Source: Virgibacillus indicus (GTDB lineage: Bacteria; Bacillota; Bacilli; Bacillales; Amphibacillaceae). Taken from it: a DNA stretch of 64,000 bases. The translations under genes and the position numbers were made by a program. The stretch is from contig NZ_NPMS01000001.1 of assembly GCF_002266285.1 (NCBI RefSeq), forward strand, positions 868,001 to 932,000. Direction: 5' to 3'. Under the pieces are notes generated by a model. That model did no database searches and had not been told where the DNA came from. It worked only from the letters and a program-made list of their open reading frames with translations. Shown here piece by piece: positions 56,579 to 62,955 of the stretch; the first letter of the stretch is position 1, and each line of letters opens with the position of its first letter.

Positions 56579-56878
56579 TTATTTTTCGTTTTCCATTTCT
56601 TCTTTATTTTCATTGTAATATTGTACACCAAATTGGGAGCCCTCTGAGACCATCTTCGCATTTTCCAATTGTGCAAGATCTTTCTCTGATGACTGATCCG
56701 GTTTTCCGGCATCTTCAAAGGTTTTACTTAGGCCATTCCCGTAGTTTTTCACTTTGTTTGTTGCAGTCTTCACTTTTTCTTTTACTTTTTCTCTGTTATC
56801 CTTATTTTTCATAAAATAACCTGTTGCAGCTGTTGCACCAGCCGCTCCTACTGCAGATACAATGTAACGTTTCTTCAT
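56579..56878 (-). CDS. YtxH-like small membrane-anchored protein
   Basis: A 99-residue protein with a short glycine/alanine-rich N-terminal membrane segment (IVSAVGAAGATAATGYF), then a long, highly charged, helical region rich in lysine and glutamate (about 25-60). A C-terminal part ends GVQYYNENKEEMENEK. The layout is like YtxH/general-stress proteins, but I cannot place it firmly in a family. It is convergent with ylaJ. Confidence 0.65.
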   Translation of the reverse strand: MKKRYIVSAVGAAGATAATGYFMKNKDNREKVKEKVKTATNKVKNYGNGLSKTFEDAGKPDQSSEKDLAQLENAKMVSEGSQFGVQYYNENKEEMENEK

Positions 56879-57027
56879 CGAATCTCCCTTTCCATTTATC
56901 GTTTGTATTTATGTTCCCCTGTTATTTTCGAATAAAACATACTTATTCATTTCAGATTTTTACTGATTTTATGTTACACTTTATTAATCAAATTGATTAT
57001 TAACATAATTTATATAGAGGTGAAAGT

Positions 57028-57231
57028 ATGCAGGTGAAATGTGTAATTTGTGACAACATCGAAGGAATAGACGACTATTCTCTTGAAGCAAAACGGTTGC
57101 GAAACAGAAAAATTCATATGTATTTATGTCAATCTTGCTTTGATCGAATTGCTGAAAAAACGAAACAGCGTCATGCAACCGGAAAATTCCAATTATATGA
57201 AGAAAAAAAGAAAAAAGATGACCTAATTTAA
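57028..57231 (+). CDS. ylaI: YlaI, DUF2197 zinc-ribbon protein
   Basis: A 67-residue protein with two CxxC pairs (VKCVICDN and YLCQSCFDR), a likely zinc ribbon, and a basic C-terminus. It matches the DUF2197/YlaI family, which is uncharacterised. The order with ylaH and ylaJ is conserved. The start ATG has GAGGTG upstream. Confidence 0.88.
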   Translation: MQVKCVICDNIEGIDDYSLEAKRLRNRKIHMYLCQSCFDRIAEKTKQRHATGKFQLYEEKKKKDDLI

Positions 57232-57258
57232 AAAAACGCCATTTCAGGCGTTTTTTTG
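57231..57258. terminator. Bidirectional terminator between ylaI and ylaH
   Basis: AAAAAAACGCC / GGCGTTTTTTT with a 6-nt loop lies between two convergent genes. Confidence 0.92.
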
Positions 57259-57259
57259 A

Positions 57260-57565
57260 TTATTTGTTTCTTGATTTCCTCTGTTTATACAATCTGTATC
57301 TGTAAATTGCTAGTACCGCTGCTATAATAATTAAACTTTCCGTAATAGGTAACTTAAATATACTGAAAATCGTTATAACAAAGGTCCCTGCAGCAAGCAT
57401 AATATATACAAAAATATTTTTCAGCAGAGACAATTCTCTAGCGAATCCCAGCTTGAATGAAATTGCGCCGAAAATTAAATTAAGTACATAGAAAATCCAA
57501 AAAATATTTTCCGTACCAAAATTATCCAATATAAAGTCAAACAAAAGATTGAAGTCCGTATCCAT
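57260..57565 (-). CDS. ylaH: YlaH-like membrane protein
   Basis: A 101-residue protein with three hydrophobic helices (about 20-38, 46-68, 72-90) and a basic end (YRYRLYKQRKSRNK). It matches the YlaH-like family of Bacillaceae (conserved IFWIFYVLNLIFGAISFKLG). Function is unknown. In B. subtilis typA (ylaG) lies beside it; typA is not here. Confidence 0.85.
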   Translation of the reverse strand: MDTDFNLLFDFILDNFGTENIFWIFYVLNLIFGAISFKLGFARELSLLKNIFVYIMLAAGTFVITIFSIFKLPITESLIIIAAVLAIYRYRLYKQRKSRNK

Positions 57566-57702
57566 CTGTATCCCCCATTAATGCTGCGAATGAAAAATTG
57601 CTCATGTATTATCATACTAAATCTTTCTATATCATGCCAGATTTATGTTAATGCCTTTATAAATAATCTCTTTTCCTATATACTATTTATCGAGGTGTAC
57701 AA

Positions 57703-57873
57703 ATGAAGAATATTAATTTTCCTATGCTATTATTAGCTTTACTCGTAATAGCCATGTTTTTTAGTGTTGGCATAGCAATTGCCTTACGTAATATTTGGCT
57801 CGTTCTCTTATTTATAATACTTGGATTTGCATTCATGGGATATGGAATATCACTAAAAAAAAGAAGAAAGTGA
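57703..57873 (+). CDS. ylaF: YlaF-like small membrane protein
   Basis: A 56-codon gene with a clear GAGGTG ribosome-binding site. Two membrane helices (LLLALLVIAMFFSVGIAIAL and WLVLLFIILGFAFMGYGI) are followed by a basic tail KKRRK. It matches the size and pattern of B. subtilis YlaF (DUF5325). Function unknown. It is convergent with suhB, and its stop lies in the shared terminator. Confidence 0.78.
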   Translation: MKNINFPMLLLALLVIAMFFSVGIAIALRNIWLVLLFIILGFAFMGYGISLKKRRK

Positions 57874-57899
57874 CACCTTGACTGGAGTCACTTTCTTCC
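57863..57899. terminator. Bidirectional terminator between ylaF and suhB
   Basis: GAAGAAAGTGAC / GTCACTTTCTTC form a 12-bp perfect stem that overlaps the 3' ends of both convergent genes. Confidence 0.75.
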
Positions 57900-58694
57900 T
57901 TTTTGTAAAAAGTCTACTATATTCTTTTGAATGCTTGTGTTACAGGTGAAAACCGAATTTTTACTCAGCATATCCAGTTGTTTCCCATCAATATTCGTTG
58001 TTACGCCGCCTACTTCATTAACAATCACGATTCCGGCTGCAATATCCCATGGAGCAAGACTCATTGTTAAGTATCCATCAACAATTCCCTCCGCTACATA
58101 GGCAAATTCCAGTGCTGCTGATCCATATGTACGGGTGCCTCTAACCGTTTTGACTAATTGCTGCATTGTTTGCTCATCCACTAAGCGATTGGAACAGAGC
58201 CAAAAATGATTCATGCCAAGTATCGCTTCTTCCATATTCACTTTTTCCTTGAGCGGAAGCAGCCTCATCTCATTTTTGTAAGCACCTTCTCCTTTTTTTG
58301 CACAGTACAGAATGTCTGACATTACATCATAAATAAAACCAATTTCTCCTATACCGTCATGAAAGATGCCAATAGATATAGCAAAATTTCTTTTCTGATG
58401 AACAAAATTCATCGTTCCGTCAATAGGGTCAATAATCCATACAGTTCCATCCATATTGGTAAGGTTATCTCCAAAACCCTCTTCACTTAATATAAAATGA
58501 TCAGGAAACTCCGATTTAATATTGGTTACAAAAAACTCTTCGGTATCCTTGTCCATCGTTGTTACAAGATCATTCGGGTTGGATTTAGTATCAATCGTCA
58601 AGGGATCATTAATTTTATCTCTAATCACTGCACCTGCTTGAAGTACCCATTCTCTAGCCTGATTATAAACCTTTGTTCTTTCTTCCATATTCAT
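57888..58694 (-). CDS. suhB: Inositol monophosphatase family protein (SuhB/YktC)
   Basis: A Mg2+-dependent phosphatase of the inositol-monophosphatase fold, 268 residues. The metal-binding motifs are EEGFGD, WIIDPIDGTMNFVH and APWDIAAGIVIVNEVGG. Natural substrates in Bacillus may be inositol phosphate or other sugar phosphates or nucleotides. I start at ATG 58694 after GGAGGACAACAA; the frame is open 34 codons upstream but without a ribosome-binding site. Confidence 0.92.
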   Translation of the reverse strand: MNMEERTKVYNQAREWVLQAGAVIRDKINDPLTIDTKSNPNDLVTTMDKDTEEFFVTNIKSEFPDHFILSEEGFGDNLTNMDGTVWIIDPIDGTMNFVHQKRNFAISIGIFHDGIGEIGFIYDVMSDILYCAKKGEGAYKNEMRLLPLKEKVNMEEAILGMNHFWLCSNRLVDEQTMQQLVKTVRGTRTYGSAALEFAYVAEGIVDGYLTMSLAPWDIAAGIVIVNEVGGVTTNIDGKQLDMLSKNSVFTCNTSIQKNIVDFLQKGRK

Positions 58695-58775
58695 TTGTTG
58701 TCCTCCAATATTATTTCTGAGTATAATTGTATCAAATGAAAAGGTTACAGTCATGGAACAGACTTCAAAAAATGG

Positions 58776-58818
58776 CCCCGCTATATTTTCGTTCACCCAT
58801 AACGAAAATATAGCGGGG
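58776..58818 (-). terminator. Terminator with an 18-bp perfect stem
   Basis: CCCCGCTATATTTTCGTT and its exact inverse complement enclose a 7-nt loop; the minus-strand exit is CCATTTTTTG. It ends the small gene at 58830 and isolates suhB. Confidence 0.9.
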
Positions 58819-58829
58819 TCATTTTAAAT

Positions 58830-59030
58830 TTATTCATTTTCTATTTCAACCATTTGCAATCTCAATTGTTCCAGACGTTCTTTTGCTTTTATCATTTGTA
58901 CCCTGTCATCAGCTTGCATTGCATCATAAAGTGTTACAAGCTCATAGTCGATTTCCATTCGAATCACAGGCAGCTTTTCCTGTGCTTCTCTCCGTCTTAG
59001 TGCTTCCATTACGTATTTCAAAATGCTCAC
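58830..59030 (-). CDS. Small helical protein (YkzI-like position)
   Basis: A protein of up to 66 residues, predicted to be one or two long charged helices (KYVMEALRRREAQEKLPVIR; RVQMIKAKERLEQLRLQMVE). It lies between suhB and yktB, where B. subtilis has the short gene ykzI; homology is not certain. The start is unclear: GTG at 59030, TTG three codons later, or an internal ATG are all possible. The perfect hairpin terminator after it supports a real gene. Confidence 0.6.
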   Translation of the reverse strand: MSILKYVMEALRRREAQEKLPVIRMEIDYELVTLYDAMQADDRVQMIKAKERLEQLRLQMVEIENE

Positions 59031-59270
59031 AGCCTTTCCGATGGATTCTTAACACCTTTTTATATAGTTATGCCTAATGTCTCAATTTGGTTCAATATTT
59101 CCTGCAAATAAGCTATTTACTTAATAACATTCCCCAAACGAATAACATTTTAAACATTTTTTATGTATTAACACAATGCAGGCAAGTCTCAGCGCTTGAC
59201 TGACAATCATTTATACTTAATAATAATTATTATAATATGGATTGTTCTACTACCGGAAAGGATGACATAC

Positions 59271-59888
59271 ATGGAATTTCAAGGATTCAGGAAAAAAGAT
59301 TTTGATACATTTCATATAGATGGACTGGAGGCGAGAATGGAAGCAATCCAAACCAGAATACAGCCTAAATTTCAGATAATCGGCAGTTATTTAGCAGATG
59401 ACCTATCTGCACAGCTGGGAAATGAAATGTTTTTACATATCGCCAAACATGCAAGAAGAACCGTTAATCCACCGAAAGATACCTGGCTGGCTATAGCAGA
59501 TAACAAACGGGGCTATAAAAAACATCCACATTTTCAGGTTGGTTTATTTGATGATCATGTATTTATTTGGCTGGCATTAATTTACGAACTAGATTACAAA
59601 AAAGAAATCGCTGCATCCTTTGTGAAAAGTTTTGATGAAATAAAACAGCTTCCTGAGCAATACGTCATTTCACTGGATCATATGAAAAAAGATTCAATCC
59701 CACTGAGAGAATTAAGCTTAAAAGACGTACAACGTTTTCACGATGTAAAAAAAGCCGAATTCCTAATCGGGCAGCATCTTCCTGTTAATGATGAGCGTGT
59801 TCTGGATGGTGATAAATTTTTGGAAACAGCAAAAAATACGTTTCACACACTGATTCCTTTTTACCAAAAGGCGTTAAATGCCAAGTAA
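59271..59888 (+). CDS. yktB: YktB, DUF1054-family protein
   Basis: A 205-residue protein of the DUF1054 (UPF0637) family. The conserved blocks are EFQGFRKKDFDTFHIDGLEA, FLHIAKHARRTVNPPKDTW, and HPHFQVGLFDDHVFIWLALI. The structure of the family is known, but the function is not. I start at ATG 59271, 8 nt after GGAAAGG; an ATG three codons upstream is too close. It is convergent with yktA, as in B. subtilis. Confidence 0.88.
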   Translation: MEFQGFRKKDFDTFHIDGLEARMEAIQTRIQPKFQIIGSYLADDLSAQLGNEMFLHIAKHARRTVNPPKDTWLAIADNKRGYKKHPHFQVGLFDDHVFIWLALIYELDYKKEIAASFVKSFDEIKQLPEQYVISLDHMKKDSIPLRELSLKDVQRFHDVKKAEFLIGQHLPVNDERVLDGDKFLETAKNTFHTLIPFYQKALNAK

Positions 59889-59949
59889 GAACAAAAACGT
59901 TAGTGAGTTTATAGAATGCTTCTACTGGACTATGCAGTCTATTTTCAAG

Positions 59950-60110
59950 AATTAAAAATAAGAGCTGGGAGATTAAGCGGCAAAGTTGAGAGACACTGGT
60001 TAAAAGTTGTGAAATAAGCAAAGGAACATGTATTTATCTCCCAACTATTTAGTGTTGTCTCTCAATTTCCTGAAGCTATCTCTCAACTGATTCCATCTAT
60101 CTCTCAGTTT
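59950..60110. repeat. Cluster of short TCTCTCA/TGAGAGA repeats
   Basis: GCTGGGAGATTAAG, GTTGAGAGACA, TATCTCCCAAC, TGTCTCTCAA, TATCTCTCAAC and TATCTCTCAG lie within 160 bp. The first two are inverse complements of the next two, so the region can fold into a long interrupted hairpin. The last three are spaced about 22 bp apart. No gene is seen between yktB and yktA. Confidence 0.55.
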
Positions 60111-60138
60111 AAATTTTTAACTTACTTTTTTATTCAAT

Positions 60139-60179
60139 AAAAGAAAGCAGCACCCTATTTGTGGGTACTGCTTTCTTTC
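60139..60179. terminator. Terminator at the end of yktA
   Basis: AAAGAAAGCAG-C-ACCC / GGGT-A-CTGCTTTCTTT form a 15-bp stem with one mismatch. It overlaps the yktA stop and also faces yktB. Confidence 0.85.
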
Positions 60180-60442
60180 ATTTTAAAGATACTTTTTTCA
60201 GTTTCTCTGGCTTTCTTCACCACATGATAGCTGGAGTAACTGGATTGTTCCTCAAAAGCCTGAAACAGTTTTTTCTCTTCGCTTTTTCCTGGAACTATTT
60301 CCTTAAACCTTTTATACAAAGCTAGCAAATCTTTTCGTGAGACATTTTTCTCGTAGGCCTTTTCAATTAAACTGAAGAAATTAACCACATCAATAATCTC
60401 TTCCTTTGTCCATGTCTCATCAATTGGATACTGATAATTCAT
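60155..60442 (-). CDS. yktA: YktA, UPF0223-family protein
   Basis: A 95-residue helical protein matching UPF0223. The conserved part is YPIDETWTKEEIIDVVNFF, then VSRKDLLALYKRFKEIVPGK. The function is unknown. I start at ATG 60442 after TAAGGAG; the frame stays open nine codons upstream into the end of the preceding gene. It is 14 bp after the nitronate monooxygenase-type gene. Confidence 0.88.
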   Translation of the reverse strand: MNYQYPIDETWTKEEIIDVVNFFSLIEKAYEKNVSRKDLLALYKRFKEIVPGKSEEKKLFQAFEEQSSYSSYHVVKKARETEKSIFKMKESSTHK

Positions 60443-60456
60443 TTTCGCAGCACTCC

Positions 60457-61416
60457 TTACTGTGCCCATTTTCGTCTAATATTTTCAGCTTCTGCAATCA
60501 TTGACTTGATTAGTTCTTCAACGGTTGGAATATCATGAATCCTTGCTGCTCCTTGGCCTGCCCAGCCAAATCCTTTAGTTTCATTACCTTGGTGGATATA
60601 GCTTTTATTAGCCTCTCCACTAATAAAATCCTTCAAAGAATCATAGCCCTGCTCCAGTTTTTCTATATTCAATATTTCTTCGGTCCAAGAATTTTTCAAA
60701 GCTCTTGCAGGTGCACCAATAGAACGTTTTATAACGACAGTAGCATTTTCATCAGCATCAAGCAGTGCCTGTTTATAAGTTTGGTGTGCATCTATACATT
60801 CCTTTGTAGCAATAAATCTTGTACCCATCTCGATTCCCTCAGCACCAAGAGCCAATGATGCCATCAAACCCCGGCCGTCTACAATGCCTCCTGAAGCAAT
60901 TACTGGAATAGACACATGGTCAATCACTTGTGGAGTTAATACCAATGTTCCAATATCTCCGCGGCCTAAATGCCCTCCGCCTTCCTGCCCAACTACCATT
61001 ACAGCATCTGCACCTAATTCTTCCGCTTTCTCTGCCTGTCTTCTGGCAGCAACAAGGGCTAGTTTCTTAATGTCATGGTCTTTTACCATATCTAATACTG
61101 GTTTTGGGTTTCCACCTGTCACTGAAACAACTGGTACATTTTCTTCTACCGCAACTTCTACCATATGTTCAAATGGACGGCCATGCTGACCAATTGCAAA
61201 GTTTACTCCAAAAGGTTTATCGGTCATTGTTTTCACTTTTTTAATTTCTTCCCGTAAATGAGCTGCATCAGGAAGGCTCATTGCTGTGATTTGGCCAAGG
61301 CCACCAGCATTTGAAACTGCTGCCGCCAAATCTGCATATGCCAAGTATGCTAACCCACCCTGAATTATTGGAAAATCAATCCCTAACAGCTTTGTTACTC
61401 TGTTCTCCCACTTCAT
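60457..61416 (-). CDS. NAD(P)H-dependent flavin oxidoreductase / nitronate monooxygenase family
   Basis: A 319-residue TIM-barrel flavoprotein. The FMN-binding and catalytic segments are visible: DFPIIQGGLAYLAYADLAAA, VVGQEGGGHLGRGD (with the catalytic-type histidine), VIASGGIVDGRGLMASLALG and GAEGIEMGTRFIAT. The family covers nitronate monooxygenases (YrpB type) and the enoyl-ACP reductase FabK. Without fatty-acid synthesis neighbours I favour the former. ATG 61416 (MKWENRV) follows GGGGG. Confidence 0.85.
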   Translation of the reverse strand: MKWENRVTKLLGIDFPIIQGGLAYLAYADLAAAVSNAGGLGQITAMSLPDAAHLREEIKKVKTMTDKPFGVNFAIGQHGRPFEHMVEVAVEENVPVVSVTGGNPKPVLDMVKDHDIKKLALVAARRQAEKAEELGADAVMVVGQEGGGHLGRGDIGTLVLTPQVIDHVSIPVIASGGIVDGRGLMASLALGAEGIEMGTRFIATKECIDAHQTYKQALLDADENATVVIKRSIGAPARALKNSWTEEILNIEKLEQGYDSLKDFISGEANKSYIHQGNETKGFGWAGQGAARIHDIPTVEELIKSMIAEAENIRRKWAQ

Positions 61417-61492
61417 ATAATCATCCCCCATTATGTATCATTACATCCATACTATCATTTATGGGATTAAGTTTGCCAATGACATACAACGC

Positions 61493-61533
61493 AAAAAAAG
61501 AAAGCGATGCATTATAGACAACGCTTTCTTTAA
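61493..61533 (-). terminator. Terminator of the SR1 RNA
   Basis: AAAGAAAGCG / CGCTTTCTTT with a 15-nt loop is followed on the minus strand by T7. It lies 10 bp after the SR1P stop codon. Confidence 0.9.
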
Positions 61534-61686
61534 TAACAAAATTTATTTTTTATTATCACAGGATGGACATGTACCATACAGGGTTGTTACCTTCTCTTCA
61601 TCGAAATGTTCAATTACTTCCTGGCAATCCTGACATACGATTGTTCCCAATTGGCCCAGCTCCTTTGTTATGAATTATGTTATCGT
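61494..61686 (-). ncRNA. sr1: SR1 dual-function small RNA
   Basis: A strong promoter (61693-61721), a short ORF for the SR1P peptide and a terminator define an RNA of about 190 nt, close to the 205 nt of B. subtilis SR1. SR1 there both base-pairs with ahrC mRNA, an arginine-catabolism activator, and encodes SR1P. The location beside yktA/yktB matches that of B. subtilis sr1. Base-pairing regions cannot be shown without the ahrC sequence. Confidence 0.85.
61543..61650 (-). CDS. sr1P: SR1P, GapA-binding peptide
   Basis: This 35-residue peptide reads GTIVCQDCQEVIEHFDEEKV and then TTLYGTCPSCDNKK, which matches the SR1P family (GTIVCQDCN...EDEKVTTLYG, recalled). SR1P binds the glycolytic enzyme GapA and promotes its effect on RNase J1. 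The start is TTG, 9 nt after AAAGGAG. Four cysteines in two CxxC pairs (6/9 and 28/31) suggest a metal-binding or redox site. Confidence 0.88.
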   Translation of the reverse strand: MGTIVCQDCQEVIEHFDEEKVTTLYGTCPSCDNKK

Positions 61687-61692
61687 AGGAAT

Positions 61693-61731
61693 ATTATAAT
61701 ATAACACTTTAAAACTTTCAACCCCTATATA
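61693..61731 (-). promoter_or_regulatory. SigA promoter of sr1 with CcpN-like operators
   Basis: TTGAAA (61721-61716), a 17-bp spacer and TATAAT (61698-61693) form a near-perfect SigA promoter. The spacer end AGTGTTATATT matches the CcpN consensus TRTGHYATAYW at 10 of 11 positions, and CATACTATATA just upstream of the -35 matches at 9 (consensus from memory). CcpN represses sr1 under glycolytic conditions in B. subtilis. Confidence 0.7.
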
Positions 61732-61810
61732 GTATGTAACAATAATAATTTATGTTATTTTATAAAAGCGTACAATATTAATAGTTAATTCTTTTTTGAC
61801 AGTATAAAAA

Positions 61811-61846
61811 AAATCACCTCATAGCCATACGGCTAACAGGTGATTT
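61811..61846 (-). terminator. Terminator after the polysaccharide deacetylase gene
   Basis: AAATCACCT / AGGTGATTT with an inner AGCC/GGCT stem is followed on the minus strand by T8. Confidence 0.9.
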
Positions 61847-61856
61847 CTTCATACTT

Positions 61857-62720
61857 TTATTTAGTTTGAATTAATTTTGGATCAACCATTTCGTATCCCT
61901 TATCACGTAATCCATTGACGATTTCTTCAAGAGCTGCTGCCGTCCATTCTCTGTCATGCATTAATAAATTTGCTCCCGGTTTCAGTAATGAATATGGCAC
62001 ATCTACTTCCGGCCCTTCTCCAGTTACCATGGCTGTAATAAGCTTTTCCTTATTCTTATAGGGTTCAAAGTAATCATAGCCATAAGACCAATTCATCAAG
62101 GTCATACCTTCCGCTTCGGCAACTTGTTTGGAAAAGTCAGTATTAACCCCATGTGGTGCACGAAAGAACGTTGGACGTTCCCCGATAATTTCTTCAACTC
62201 TATCATTTAACTGTACAATTTCTTCTTTTTGTTCTTCTTCAGACAGATCAGATAATAACGGGTGATTGTATGTATGATTCCCTATGATAAAGCCCATGTC
62301 ATGGATTTTTCTAAGTTTTTCCACTTCTTCCGGTGTATCCAGAAAATGTCCATTTACAAAGAAAATAGCATTAACTTCAAGCTCTTTTAATGTTTCTGCC
62401 ATGTCCACTGCATAGTTATCAGGTGCATCATCTATTGTTAAAAGGACTACTTTTTCATTTACTCCATCTTCCATTGGAATAATAGACCAATTTTCTGAAA
62501 CTTTGTATTTAGGATTTATTTCTTCCAAGGGTTCTTCAGTTTCCTCTGCTGTTTCTTTTTCTTCATCCGTGACTTCTTTATCTGGATTTTCCTTGATTTC
62601 TTTTTCAGATGGCTCCTCTGCTGTTTCTTTTTCAACCTGCTCATTACTGGATGTCTCCTCTGCATTGCAAGCAGAAAGAACAATAATTGATATAAAAAGA
62701 CCAATCACTATTCTCTTCAT
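61857..62720 (-). CDS. Polysaccharide deacetylase family lipoprotein
   Basis: A 287-residue exported lipoprotein: signal ending at Cys18 (VLSACNAEE), a Glu/Lys-rich linker (20-70), then a NodB-fold domain. Motif 1 is TIDDAPD instead of the usual TFDDG; motif 2 (NHTYNH) and motif 3 (FRAPHG) keep the metal histidines and arginine. It probably N-deacetylates peptidoglycan or another cell-envelope glycan, if active. The linker is strongly acidic and low in complexity. Confidence 0.87.
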   Translation of the reverse strand: MKRIVIGLFISIIVLSACNAEETSSNEQVEKETAEEPSEKEIKENPDKEVTDEEKETAEETEEPLEEINPKYKVSENWSIIPMEDGVNEKVVLLTIDDAPDNYAVDMAETLKELEVNAIFFVNGHFLDTPEEVEKLRKIHDMGFIIGNHTYNHPLLSDLSEEEQKEEIVQLNDRVEEIIGERPTFFRAPHGVNTDFSKQVAEAEGMTLMNWSYGYDYFEPYKNKEKLITAMVTGEGPEVDVPYSLLKPGANLLMHDREWTAAALEEIVNGLRDKGYEMVDPKLIQTK

Positions 62721-62955
62721 TAAATTACCTCCTGATGTACTATAGTGATTACTCTATTATAGTAGATTCATAGAATCGCCACAATCACTATTTTAAACAA
62801 AACCCATCAGATATATTTTTTAAAAAACAGCATTATATTTTTTCAGATAGGGAATAGTAACGAGAGCGTTAAATGGTTGAATCTAACAGTCACCTATGTT
62901 TAAATACATAAATGTGCTTATTTTTACAAAAAATCTATATAGAAAGGATAATTAC

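Noticed and set aside
59905..59945. Possible fourth copy of the composite repeat after yktB
   Set aside because: Only TATAGAATGC and GCAGTCTA, the outermost tips, are recognisable in opposite orientation; too short to call more than a relic.
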